Origin: Arion vulgaris
Lineage: Eukaryota > Mollusca > Gastropoda > Stylommatophora > Arionidae
DNA length: 64,000 nucleotides
Reading direction: 5' to 3'
Assembly (NCBI GenBank): GCA_020796225.1
Contig: CM036755.1
Location: 83,895,803-83,959,802, forward strand
The notes under the pieces were generated by a model. That model made no database searches. It was not told the DNA's origin and was given only the letters and a program-made list of their open reading frames with translations. Within the stretch, counting starts at the first letter, position 1. Every line of letters starts with the position of its first letter. This document shows, piece after piece, positions 43,336-54,800 of this stretch. A program made the translations under genes and the position numbers.

Positions 43336-43535
43336 GGCCATCATTGATACTGTTCCCATGGGTTATCTGGTGGAGAAAGAATTCGATCACAACCTCGTTA
43401 ACCGTAAATTGAGTGATTCGTACGCATGCCCCCGAAACCGAGTTTTCAAAATACCAGACCCGCTGTTGAGAATGATGTTGAAACAAATAAGTAAAATCTG
43501 TGGGATTTGTTGTATGGATAGTCAACTTCATTAAA
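43336..43535 (+). other. Possible coding remnant after the 34-bp array
   Basis: The plus frame continues from the array as IIDTVPMGYLVEKEFDHNL and KIPDPLLRMMLKQISK, ending at 43534. No family is recognised. Confidence 0.3.
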
Positions 43536-43539
43536 TGAG

Positions 43540-43920
43540 GTTATATAAAGTTAAACTAAATATATAAAATCTGTGGGATTTTGTGTCATACCTTTGGCAT
43601 TTTGGGATGGATATTAATAACTCATTGACTTAAGGTCGTGTAAAAGTGGAACCAAATATATAATATATTTGAGGTTTTACTTAATTCTGTTGGGATTATT
43701 GGATGGATTTTAATACCTTGTTGAGGTTACATGATGTTGAACCAAATATGTCAAATAGTTGGGGTTTTATTTAATTCCTTTGGGTTGTTGGGTGGATTTT
43801 AATACCTCGTCGAGGTTGCATAATGTTGAACCAAATATGTAAAATATTTGGGGTATTATTTAATTCCTTGGGGTTTGTGGGGTGGTTGATAATACATCAT
43901 GGAGATGAATTGATGTTAAC
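43540..43920. repeat. Diverged tandem repeat of about 90 bp, 4 units
   Basis: Units carry AACCAAATATGTAAAATATT, a GGGTT(T)TATTTAATTC segment and GGATTTTAATACCT. Unit starts fall near 43649, 43740 and 43830, with an older one near 43560. Confidence 0.75.
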
Positions 43921-44263
43921 ATACAATATTGTATTCATTATTGTGTTTGAGAATTTGAAGTTGCATGATGATTTCCATTAATAACTTGTTTTTTTTGCTC
44001 AATATTTTCAGAAAGGGACTTGGTAACTACAACAGGGACTTGCGACCATACATGTATGACACCTCATCACACCCAGACTCACACCATGTAAGTAAGGATA
44101 GGATGTTACAATACAGCCACCTTACATTTCCGACTGCTGATATACACGATGCAGAGCAACAGACGAGTTGATGAGTCGCATTTAATTATGTGTGGTGACA
44201 TTTATTTCATACAACTTTGGTCGACTCTAATTAGCTAACGTGATGGTGTTAGAATACATGGTC

Positions 44264-44469
44264 GCACGCGTGCCCAGCGTGTTCGTAGCGCGTTGGACTA
44301 CGGGTGACTAGTCCTCTGTAAGTGCGGGATCAACTCCGCGGACTGGAAGAAAAGTTACAGGTTCCCCAGATTTACGGTGTTCGTGGCACCGAGCAGAAGG
44401 GTTACGATGTCCATGACACAGAGCCGAAGAGCTTTCAGCTCGAGTGCTTCTGGAACGGAAAAAAAAAGG
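44264..44469 (+). mobile_element. tRNA-derived SINE, copy 2
   Basis: Same family as 5899-6103, starting GCACGCGTGCCCAGCG with B-box-like GGATCAACTCC at 44328-44338 and a poly-A tail ending near 44467. Flanks ATACATGGTC (44254-44263) and ATACATGATC (44470-44479) form a 10-bp target duplication with one mismatch. Inserted inside the LTR element shortly before the 3' LTR. Confidence 0.86.
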
Positions 44470-44673
44470 ATACATGATCCAGTAAGGGGAGGTCAGTAGA
44501 GCCAGTTCTCGGAGCAAAGACGAGTTGATGAGTCGAATGTAATTATGTGTGATGACTAATTCCCATTTAATTCCTACAACAATCATCATGACTCCAGGCT
44601 AGGACTGTACCAGGCGTCTGGCCCCAGAACCATCCTCGTGGAAATAGTTCAACCTGCCGGGTCGTCAGAAAAC

Positions 44674-44685
44674 TGGAATGGGGGG
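44674..44685 (+). promoter_or_regulatory. Polypurine tract before the 3' LTR
   Basis: TGGAATGGGGGG directly precedes the 3' LTR TGTTAGAGG, the expected position of the plus-strand primer of an LTR element. Confidence 0.65.
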
Positions 44686-45149
44686 TGTTAGAGGGAATGG
44701 CTATGCCAGGATACATCCATGTCCTCAGGGCAGAGAGCCTCATACTAGACAAGTAGATAGGATAGAAGAAACGAGCTAGATAATATAAGGAGACATCGTA
44801 GGGGTTTGCACACCAAAGTTGCGCACTATGATGAGAATAGCAGCACTAGAACAAGACTTTGACGTAGATTAGTTAGGATTGCTTAGCGACGATAGTGACA
44901 ACATAGGAGACCAACATAAAAAATAGACGCAAGCAAACGTGTTTTTGATACGACATCTAAGATCAATAAACTTGTATGAAGTCAACAAGCCAGTGTCTGT
45001 AGTTTATAACAAGTGTATGCTGTTTACTGTCATCATCAACAGAAACTTGTATGAAGTCAACAAGCCAGTGTTTGTAGTTTATAACCAGTGTATGCTGTTT
45101 ACTGTCACCATCAATACCATAATAACCAACAAATAAACCCACTACTACA
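44686..45149 (+). repeat. 3' LTR, 464 bp
   Basis: Starts TGTTAGAGGGAATGG and ends CCCACTACTACA. Shares the 75-bp internal duplication with the 5' LTR. Differs by substitutions and small indels (for example CGACATC for CGACTACGATATC). Confidence 0.88.
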
Positions 45150-45352
45150 CATATATAATAATAATTCTTCTGCTACCGTTACACGTTACATAGGGACTGC
45201 AAGCAATTTATCCATACCGCTTCATCCCGGACAACTCGCTCAAACTCCTCCATTAAACTGAGACCGATATTTCTTGCTTCTCTCAGCAAAGTTCGTTTCA
45301 GGGTTTCCTTAGTTCGACCTCTCTTTCTTAATCACAATATATATATGGGACT
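45150..45352 (-). pseudogene. 3' end of a family-D RTE-like element
   Basis: On the minus strand the sequence follows the C-terminus and tail of the copy at 20700-20870: ACCCTGAAACGAACTTTGCT, then GTATGGATAAATTGCTTGCA, and an ATT tail at its 3' end. Continues at 45556-45700 on the far side of an insertion. Confidence 0.85.
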
Positions 45353-45529
45353 GCAGTAAAACTAATTGATTGGCAAAACACGTAATCACAAAGTACTGTA
45401 GTTTTACAAATTACAAAAACATTGACAAAATACAACAACGTTTCGACCAACAAGGCCTTTATCAAGCAAACGAACTAAAACTGACCTAATACGTCACAAC
45501 GAAGAGTTGCAGAGAAATGTCTAAATATT
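45353..45529 (-). mobile_element. Second copy of the 151-bp interspersed repeat
   Basis: In reverse orientation this matches 19550-19700: AAAGGCCTTGTTGGTCGAAA, CGTTGTTG and TTTTTGTAATTTGTAAAACT. The flanks CACAATATATATATGGGACT (45333-45352) and a longer AT version ending at 45561 look like the target duplication, with (TA)n slippage. It splits a family-D fragment, as copy 1 does, but at a different site. Confidence 0.72.
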
Positions 45530-45555
45530 CACAATATATATATATATATATATAT

Positions 45556-45700
45556 GGGACTTTCTTGAACACTTTGCATCCCATTGAAATGCCTGCTTTG
45601 ATACTCGTTGATCATTTCTTCTCAAGGTGTGTCGAACATATCTCCATTTTCTTTTTCTTATAACAGTTGTCTATAGTTGTTACCCAGATATTTCTCTGCT
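45556..45700 (-). pseudogene. Family-D element fragment, continued
   Basis: The minus strand carries GACAACTGTTATAAGAAAAA, GAGATATGTTCGACACACCT and AAGCAGGCATTTCAATGGGA, homologous to 20590-20705. It adjoins the fragment at 45150 once the 177-bp insertion is removed. Confidence 0.84.
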
Positions 45701-45854
45701 TTCATTACTTCTCATTTTATCTATATATATATCGTGATCTTTCTCACATTTAATTGACAACTAACTCTGTGGTTTACGTATTGCAAATATGTCTGATATC
45801 ATAATTGATTGAGTTGTTGATTGTTGTACTATATATAATCGTAACATTATATTG

Positions 45855-46720
45855 TCTTCTTCACCCTTCGCCTCTAGGGAAGCATAGGTCCGCAACCAAG
45901 GCCTTCCAGACGCACCTAACTAAGGCCTTCTAGACCCGCCTAACTAAGGCCTTCTAGACCCACCTATCCAAGGCCTTCTAGACCCACCTAACCAAGGCCT
46001 TCTAGACCCACCTATCCAAGGCCTTCTAGACCCACCTAACCAAGGCCTTCTAGACCCACCTAACCAAGGCCTTCTAGACCCACCTAACCAAGGCCTTCTA
46101 GACCCACCTAACCAAGGCCTTCTAGACCCACCTAACCAAGGCCTTCCAGACCCACCTAACCAAGGCCTTCCAGACCCACCTATCCAAGGCCTTCTAGACC
46201 CACCTATCCAAGGCCTTCTAGACCCGCATATTCAAGGATATATTTTCCAGATCTCTCCACTCTCTCCCCATTTTCTTGCATTCCGTCTCCAACTCCTGTC
46301 TCCAGGTGTTTATGAGTCTTCACCTACCTCTATTGCCCTGGTGGTTCCATCGGAAAGCTTGTTTTGTGATGTTGTTTGGGGTTTCCTCAGTGTGTGTCCT
46401 ATTCCTCGCCACCTTCTGCTCATTATTTATTATTCCACCTGTCGATGTCCTATTCAATCCAGATTCCCATGTTTGTAGTCCTGTCATACCATCATAGATG
46501 GAGTATCTTGTGCAGGCATCTATTGATGAGCTTCTGCAACCTTTTGGTGTTCCCTTAGTTGTTCTCCATGTCTCCGCACCATATAGAAGGACAGTCTTGA
46601 CATTTAAGATCAATATCACTATCTTAGTTTTTTTCTGATCGTTCTTGAACTGCATATGTTCCCCAGAATAGCAAAGGCTGAAAATTATACGTTGCCATTC
46701 ATGAATCTCCAAGACATTAT
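45855..46720 (-). pseudogene. RTE-like RT C-terminus split by a 24-bp array
   Basis: Minus-strand reading: VKTVLLYGAETWRTTKG, then INRCLH, NNITKQAF-W-PQG (across frames), ending after the array in WKALVADLCFPRGEG. The C-terminal tail is typical of RTE-like elements. Between the tail's W--LV segment and its end lie about 14 copies of a 24-bp repeat. Upstream RT is missing. Confidence 0.8.
45892..46226. repeat. 24-bp minisatellite derived from RT C-terminal codons, about 14 copies
   Basis: The monomer is AACCAAGGCCTTCTAGACCC plus ACCT. The lower-coordinate edge unit (GCAACCAAGGCCTTCCAGAC) is the codons for V-W-K-A-L-V of the RTE-like C-terminus on the minus strand. This is the same W--LV-LC site that expanded in the separate copy at 11029. 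Confidence 0.94.
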
Positions 46721-46744
46721 GTCGTTTCCATGATTATAAAATGT

Positions 46745-49500
46745 ACAAAACAGTTATTGAGTCCTTCTTCTTCTTCAGCGATCTCTGGTCATGCGCTTAA
46801 TTTACTGTGGACCACAAACTGGGCAGTCAGCTTCAGGTCTGTCAGGTTTCCCCAAGGCTTAGTTTTCAGGTCGACTGGGTGTGGCCACATGTTGCTTCTC
46901 AGCTCACACAGAAGAGGACAGTCTTGCAGGATATGCTCTGGTGTCTGTTCTGCCTGCTGACACTGGCAGAGAGCTGTTTGACTTATTCTTAGTCTGTATA
47001 AGTGTTTGATGAGTCTGCAGTGTCCGGTGCGTAGTCGAAATATAATTACCTCGTCTGTTCTGCTTAGGTCTTTGAGGGAGTCTTTTCCATAATCATATCC
47101 AGTGTTTGTCTTCCAGTCTACTGCAGATTTTCTCTGTATGAGGGTTTTGACCTCTTGAAAAGACAGGGCTTGGTAAATTTGCTCTTTTGCACTGCCCTCC
47201 TTGGCTAAGACATTGGCACTCTCATTGCCTGCAATGCCACAGTGAGATGGAATCCACTGCAAGTGAATTTCTGCCTTTTCTGAAAGCTGAGCAAGTTCTC
47301 TTTTAGGTTTTGTACTGTGCTGTCAGTGGATTTAGCCTCCAGGGCTTGTATAGCTGACAGTGAGTCTGTAAGAAATACCATCTTGCCTGCAGCTGCTTGC
47401 AGCTTATTCATGTGCTGTGCTGCCATCAGAAGGGCTAAGAGTTCTGCTTTGTAGTTGGAACATATTCTTCCAGTAGGAGCCGCTAGAGACACAGTGGTAG
47501 CATCTGGGTGCCTAATGTACACTCCTGCTCCACCATTCATGGTTGCCTCCATTGCCGATTCATCTGTGTAAATTCTTATCCAGCTGTCTTCTGGAAACAT
47601 GTAATGGAGATGTTCCATCGTAATTGCTTTTTTCACTAGATTAGGCTCGGCATCTTTGCTTAATAATTTAGGGATGGAAGTTGAGAAGTTTAGTGGTACT
47701 GAGTCTGGTTCCCAGTGATCAAAAGTAATTCTTCAGGTATGGAATTATGATTTAGTAGTTCCAAGTATGACTTTCCTATTTCTTTTGCTTTGTGGTTTAG
47801 ACGTGTACGCTTTAGTCTGTTCTTTATTATAGCCGCCATTTTTTCATGCAGTGGATGGTGAGGCATTCTTTTGATCCTTTCAGTCTGTAGAATCACTTTT
47901 CTCCTTCTTCTGTCTTCCAAGGGCTGGATGTTGGCTGCTTTTTCCATTTCTACAATTGGTGTAGATTTCATGGCTCCCAAAATAGTACGCAGACACCTGT
48001 TTTGTGTTTTTCCAGTATCGATTTGTTTGAATGGGCTGCTGATATCCATGTCGATGATGCATATTCCAGGGTCGGTTAACTGCACCAGTGTACACCTGAC
48101 TCAGGATTCGACTATCAGCTCCCCAGGTAGTTCGAGCCAGCTTCCGCATCACACTTTGTTTCCTCATAGCCTTTCTGTTTGTTTCCATTATGTGATGTTT
48201 CCATGTCAGACGACTGTCAAGCTTAACTCCCAAAAAGGTTGGAGTATGGGAACGGGAACGATATCATCGTTAAATTTCAGTCTGAAGTGTTCTTCCTTTG
48301 TTGACAATGAGAAAAGCGTTGCTATAGTTTTGCTCCGGTTTATTTCTAGACCCCATTTACTTGCCCACATTATGACGCTGTTCAGGCTTTCCTGGAGTTT
48401 AAAGATGGCGGGACTCAGAAACTCGGAGGTGTACCACACAGCTAGATCATCAGCGTGGAGAGAGTGTGATACATGTCTGGGCAGAGCTTGTGGCAGATCA
48501 TTGATGTATACCAGGAAAAGCAATGGGGACAGTACGCTGCCCTGTGGGACTCCTGCTCTTAATTTTAATCTGAGACTGTGCACTCCATCCAATTTTACAG
48601 ATGCTTGTCTATGGGTAAGAAAGTCTTTTATCCAATAGTACATTCTACCCGTATTCCACTGCGTAAGAGCTTGAGTAGCAAACCATTTTTCCAGACTTTG
48701 TCGAAGGCCTTAGACATGTCGAAGAATACTGTGAGGGTTTTCTTCTTTTCTTGGAAGCCATTTTCTATGTCCTGTGCGAGGTATGCCACTTGGTCATCAG
48801 TGCTTCTATGCTGCCTGTAGCCTGTCTGGGCTGGATCCAGTTTATGGTTGGATTCTAAAAACCACTGGAGTCTAGTGGTTATCACTCTCTCCAGCAGTTT
48901 TGCAGTGCAACTTAGCAAACTTATAGGTCTGTAGCTCTGCGGATCCTTTTTGTCTTTTCCCTTTTTGAAAAGTGGGTGGATTGTGGCATTTTTCCAGATG
49001 TCTGGGACTCTCCCTTGTCTCCAACTATTGTTAAATATCTGGAGTAGAAGACTTTGTGCTATTGGGCCTATTTGTTTTAGCATGTCGTTTGATACTCCAT
49101 CTGGTCCAGGGGCCTTTTTACGATTGAGCTTTTCCAGTGCTCTCTACAGCTCAGTCAGTGTGATGTCTATCTCCATACAGGGTTCACTTGTTGCTTTTTT
49201 GAATGTAGAATTTATCTCACTTCTGACTTATTTCCCTTGCTCCTGACTTATTGAGCATGAGCTTTCTTGCTTGTAACACTGGGTCATCAGGGCGGCTGCT
49301 AGCTTTCCTGTGAGAAGTTGTTCTCCTTGCTGGAGAACTGTTTTCCCTCTAGATGGGTTGTCATCGTTCAGGGCTTTTGTAAGTCTCCACAACTTTTGAG
49401 TATCTTTTACCATGTTCAAAGAGGATGTCTTTTCTTTCCAGTATTTTCGACACTGCTGGTTTCTTTCTCTTTATTGAGTCCAATACTTGATGTTTCACTC
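46745..49500 (-). pseudogene. Family-B non-LTR element: linker, RT, RNase H
   Basis: Longest element on the minus strand. In order: MVKDTQKLWRLTKALNDDN (linker), PLFKKGKDKKDPQSYRPISL and RQHRSTDDQVAYLAQDIENG (RT fingers), VFFDMSKAFDKVW (motif A, Asp present), RAGVPQGSVLSPLLFLVYIN (motif B), LHADDLAVWY (motif C with His for Tyr), thumb, then IRIYTDESAMEA, YKAELLALLMAAQHMNK and VFLTDSLSAIQAL (RNase H D, E, D), and GNESANVLAKEG, where Asn replaces the last catalytic Asp. The C-terminus has CQCQQAEQTPEHILQDCP. Frameshifts near 48210, 47640 and 47250. No endonuclease seen. Confidence 0.9.
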
Positions 49501-49859
49501 ATAATTCTGTCGATGTTATCATGTTTTACCCTACACTCAACCTTTCCCACAGAGTATCCTAACTCAATATGTGTCACAAATATGTCATATATCTGTTGTA
49601 CCATTATTTCTATCTATCAGTCTTTATTTCAATGTATATGTCCATTAAATACGGCAATTTGTTTTCTTCCGGTCAAGATGGCGCAGCGCACGTGGACAGA
49701 ATAAACGCATCACATACTATAAATTGTATCTGAAATGTTTTGATATAGATAGCACGTTATGACGCTGAAACAACACGATGAGCTTGACTAGCTAAGAGTC
49801 GTCGTACTATTGACGTAAAAGAAGTGAGCAAAAAGATAGAACTCACACTAGCCCCTTTC
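49501..49859. other. Unassigned sequence between element fragments
   Basis: No ORF or repeat with recognisable identity; may include the decayed 5' side of the family-B element. Confidence 0.45.
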
Positions 49860-51720
49860 TCTTTCTTTCTCGAATCCTGTATGCCTCACAGCGTCAGGTC
49901 AGGAAGAGATTTCTAAAACGGACCCTAGTATGCGCTTCGTAGATAGTCTCTTTCGTCGCCTCTGTTATCTCTGAGGTCCATCTTTTGCGTGGCCGGCCTT
50001 TTGCTTTGTACCCATTGTATCGGAGCAGCATTGCTATTTAGGGTGTACTGTCTGATGGTAATCTGCTTACGTGACCGAACCATTTAATTTGTTGTTTCTT
50101 GATGAAGTCTAGTACTGATGTTGTACCCACTTTTTCCTGATGTCTTCATTTCTCAACCGGTCTCTTCTTGTTACACCCAGCATTCTGCGTAGACACTTCA
50201 TCTCTGTTGTGACTAGTTTTCTTCTATCGTTTGTTGTCAGCGTCCAGGTTTGGCACTGGTAACATAATGTGGGGAGAAAGATTGTGTTGAACATTGCTCT
50301 TTTTGTGTTCATGGTGACGTGTTTGCATCTTAAAATTGGCGCCATTTGCCCTATCATTTGGTTTGCTTTGTTGCATCTGTGTTGAATTTCATTAGTTATT
50401 CTTCCATTTGCTGAAAAATGCTCCCCAGGTATGTGAAATCTTTTGCTTGATTTAGTAGATGATTATCGATGGAGATGTTGGTAGTGTTTTCCTCTCTGGC
50501 GAATGTCATTACTTCTGTTTTGTCGATGTTAATTCTCATGTTGTATTCGTTACATGCTAACTGGAGTCTGTTGATGTGTTGTTGTAGCTGTTCTTCTGTT
50601 GTTGATATGATTGCCTGATCGTCTGCAAAAGAAATTCATTTAAGAGTTCTCCGAGGTTGTTTCCTTCGCTGGTGTTAGCTATTTTACAAATGTGGTCAAT
50701 GTACGTGATGAATAGCAGCGGGGATAGTACGCAGCCTTGTCTTACTCCTGACCCTACGTGAAACTTTTCTGATAATCCTGTATTTGTTCTAATCGTACAT
50801 TGGCTGTCAGTATAAATGTTCTTGCAAAGGTTGATTAGGTGTTCATTAACCCCATAGGTTGTTAGTATTTTCCACAACTTGTGCCTATCTACGCGGTCGA
50901 ACGCTTTTCCTGATCTACAAATGCAACGTGTAAATGTTTGTCGGATTCGATAGTCCTTTCTACTAACTGTCTGAGGGCGAATATTGCGTCTGTACAGCTT
51001 TTGTTCTTCCTGAATCCCATTTGGGAGTCATTAAGCTGTGGCTCGATGATGTGGCGGAGCCTTTCTCAAGTATTTTGCAGAATATTTTCCCAGTGTGGCT
51101 CAGTAGCGCTATGCCTCTATACTTTGTACAGTCCCTCTTGCTACCTTTCTTCTTCCAGATGGGAACAATTGTAGCATTCCTCCAATCTTCTGGTGTTTCT
51201 TGTGTGATCCAGACTTGGTTGAATAGTCTATGAGCCAGCTGATTCCTACCTCTTTAGTTACTTTGATTAGGTCGGCCGGGATATTGTCTGGGCCTGGTGT
51301 TTTATTAGGTGGGGCCATATTTACAGCATTTCTGATCTCTGATAGTGTTATGCTTGGTTCTACTTCTGAAGTTACATTTACTGTGAGTTCTTGAGTGTTC
51401 GGTTGGTCCTCTTGTTGAAGGTTGAGAAGTTCACTAAAGTATTGTCGCCATCTGTTCATTATCATTTTGGATCATTAAGAGCTTGGCCGTTTTTATCGTT
51501 AATAATTTCAGTTGGGTCATATTGTTCTTGTCTTTCCAGCATAGCTTTAATTTTCTTGTAAAAATGTCTTGTTGAATTTTGTAGTCTGAATTTAATGTTT
51601 CGCCATAATCTTGCCATGCTTGTATTTTAGACTTCTTTATTATCTCCTTGGCTTGTTTTCTAGCTGTTCTATACTCAGTGAGGTCGTTTTGATGTTTGTT
51701 TTTGCCCATAGTTGTATCAC
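49860..51720 (-). pseudogene. Family-E non-LTR RT, broken
   Basis: Minus-strand reading in several frames: NDLTEYRTARKQAKEIIKK, RWRQYFSELLNLQQEDQ, NKTPGPDNIPADLIK, TIVPIWKKKG-type segment, then DRHKLW and LCKNIYTDSQCTIRTNTG, VGSGVRQGCVLSPLLFITYI (motif B), a degraded motif C, MNTKRAMFNTIFLPTLCYQ and VTRRDRLRNEDIRKK. Related to 18193-18750. No endonuclease or RNase H. It ends about 160 bp before the 43-bp satellite. Confidence 0.87.
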
Positions 51721-51880
51721 ACTAGCCCACATGTGCTATAAGAATGTGTTCCAGTATTTGACTCTACAGCCCTCTCAGCATACACTAAAGGGTACATCAA
51801 CACTTCATCTGAGATTGTTATCATCATCGCTTGCGATCAACATCTACTAATACATGGCTCTACACTACTATTTTCTCATA

Positions 51881-54800
51881 TGTTCATAGTTCATTTGTAC
51901 AGTTCTAGCTTCACTGCAACGGATGTTCATAGTTCATTTGTACAGTTTCAGCTTCACTGCAACGGATGTTCATAGTTCATTTGTACAGTTTCAGCTTCAC
52001 TGCAACGGATGTTCATAGTTCATATGTACAGTTACAGCTTCACTGCAACGGATGTTCATAGTTCATATGTACAGTTCTAGCTTCACTGCAACGGATGTTC
52101 ATAGTTCATATGTACAGTTACAGCTTCACTGCAACGGATGTTCATAGTTCATATGTACAGTTACAGCTTCACTGCAACGGATGTTCATAGTTCATTTGTA
52201 CAGTTCTAGCTTCACTGCAACGGATGTTCATAGTTCATTTGTACAGTTCTAGCTTCACTGCAACGGATGTTCATAGTTCATTTGTACAGTTTCAGCTTCA
52301 CTGCAACGGATGTTCATAGTTCATTTGTACAGTTTCAGCTTCACTGCAACGGATGTTCATAGTTCATATGTACAGTTCTAGCTTCACTGCAACGGATGTT
52401 CATAGTTCATATGTACTGTTCTAGCTTCACTGCAACGGATGTTCATAGTTCATATGTACAGTTCTAGCTTCACTGCAACGGATGTTCATAGTTCATATGT
52501 ACAGTCCCAGCTTCACTGCAACGGATGTTCATAGTTCATATGTACAGTCCCAGCTTCACTGCAACGGATGTTCATAGTTCATATGTACAGTTCTAGCTTC
52601 ACTGCAACGGATGTTCATAGTTCATATGTACAGTTACAGCTTCACTGCAACGGATGTTCATAGTTCATATGTACAGTTACAGCTTCACTGCAACGGATGT
52701 TCATAGTTCATTTGTACAGTTCTAGCTTCACTGCAACGGATGTTCATAGTTCATATGTACAGTTACAGCTTCACTGCAACGGATGTTCATAGTTCATTTG
52801 TACAGTTCTAGCTTCACTGCAACGGATGTTCATAGTTCATTTGTACAGTTCTAGCTTCACTGCAACGGATGTTCATAGTTCATTTGTACAGTTACAGCTT
52901 CACTGCAACGGATGTTCATAGTTCATTTGTACAGTTCTAGCTTCACTGCAACGGATGTTCATAGTTCATATGTACAGTTACAGCTTCACTGCAACGGATG
53001 TTCATAGTTCATTTGTACAGTTCTAGCTTCACTGCAACGGATGTTCATAGTTCATTTGTACAGTTCTAGCTTCACTGCAACGGATGTTCATAGTTCATTT
53101 GTACAGTTACAGCTTCACTGCAACGGATGTTCATAGTTCATTTGTACAGTTCTAGCTTCACTGCAACGGATGTTCATAGTTCATATGTACAGTTACAGCT
53201 TCACTGCAACGGATGTTCATAGTTCATTTGTACAGTTCTAGCTTCACTGCAACGGATGTTCATAGTTCATTTGTACAGTTCTAGCTTCACTGCAACGGAT
53301 GTTCATAGTTCATTTGTACAGTTCTAGCTTCACTGCAACGGATGTTCATAGTTCATTTGTACAGTTACAGCTTCACTGCAACGGATGTTCATAGTTCATA
53401 TGTACAGTTACAGCTTCACTGCAACGGATGTTCATAGTTCATTTGTACAGTTCAAGCTTCACTGCAACGGATGTTCATAGTTCATATGTACTGTTCTAGC
53501 TTCACTGCAACGGATGTTCATAGTTCATTTGTACAGTTCTAGCTTCACTGCAACGGATGTTCATAGTTCATTTGTACAGTTCTAGCTTCACTGCAACGGA
53601 TGTTCATAGTTCATATGTACAGTTCTAGCTTCACTGCAACGGATGTTCATAGTTCATATGTACAGTTCCAGCTTCACTGCAACGGATGTTCATAGTTCAT
53701 TTGTACAGTTTCAGCTTCACTGCAACGGATGTTCATAGTTCATATGTACAGTTCTAGCTTCACTGCAACGGATGTTCATAGTTCATTTGTACAGTTACAG
53801 CTTCACTGCAACGGATGTTCATAGTTCATTTGTACAGTTACAGCTTCACTGCAACGGATGTTCATAGTTCATTTGTACAGTTACAGCTTCACTGCAACGG
53901 ATGTTCATAGTTCATTTGTACAGTTACAGCTTCACTGCAACGGATGTTCATAGTTCATTTGTACTGTTCTAGCTTCACTGCAACGTATGTTCATAGTTCA
54001 TTTGTACAGTTCTAGCTTCACTGCAACGGATGTTCATAGTTCATTTGTACTGTTCTAGCTTCACTGCAACGGATGTTCATAGTTCATTTGTACAGTTCTA
54101 GCTTCACTGCAACGTATGTTCATAGTTCATTTGTACAGTTCTAGCTTCACTGCAACGGATGTTCATAGTTCATTTGTACAGTTCTAGCTTCACTGCAACG
54201 GATGTTCATAGTTCATTTGTACTGTTCTAGCTTCACTGCAACGGATGTTCATAGTTCATTTGTACAGTTCTAGCTTCACTGCAACGTATGTTCATAGTTC
54301 ATTTGTACAGTTCTAGCTTCACTGCAACGTATGTTCATAGTTCATTTGTACAGTTCTAGCTTCACTGCAACGTATGTTCATAGTTCATTTGTACAGTTCC
54401 AGCTTCACTGCAACGGATGTTCATAGTTCATTTGTACAGTTCAAGCTTCACTGCAACGGATGTTCATAGTTCATTTGTACAGTTTCAGCTTCACTGCAAC
54501 GGATGTTCATAGTTCATATGTACAGTTCTAGCTTCACTGCAACGGATGTTCATAGTTCATTTGTACTGTTCTAGCTTCACTGCAACGGATGTTCATAGTT
54601 CATGTACAGTTCTGAGCTTTACTGCAACGGATGTTCATAGTTCATTGACAGTTACAGCTTCACTGCAACGGATGTTCATAGTTCATATGTACAGTTCTAG
54701 CTTCACTGCAACGGATGTTCATAGTTCATATGTACAGTTCTAGCTTCACTGCAACGGATGTTCATAGTTCATATGTACAGTTCTAGCTTCACTGCAACGG

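Larger units (their letters stand above)
38763..45149 (+). mobile_element. Ty3/gypsy-type LTR retrotransposon, no pol found
   Basis: Two direct LTRs (38763-39244 and 44686-45149) begin TGTT(G/A)GAGGGAATGG and end CTACA. A primer-binding-like site TGGTGTCAGAAGT follows the 5' LTR, and a purine tract GGAATGGGGGG precedes the 3' LTR. The interior holds broken gag, a zinc knuckle, a repeat-containing ORF and a 34-bp array. I found no protease, RT or integrase motifs, so the element is deleted or non-autonomous. No clean target duplication is visible in the AT-rich flanks. A SINE is inserted at 44264-44469. Confidence 0.85.

Noticed and set aside
38758..45154. Clean target-site duplication of the LTR element
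   Set aside because: Flanks are AT-rich (TGTATA and CATATA) and similar but not identical at any 4-6 bp register.
49416..49704. Overlapping ORFs of 62 and 128 codons on both strands
   Set aside because: No motif; they span the edge of the family-B element and unassigned DNA.
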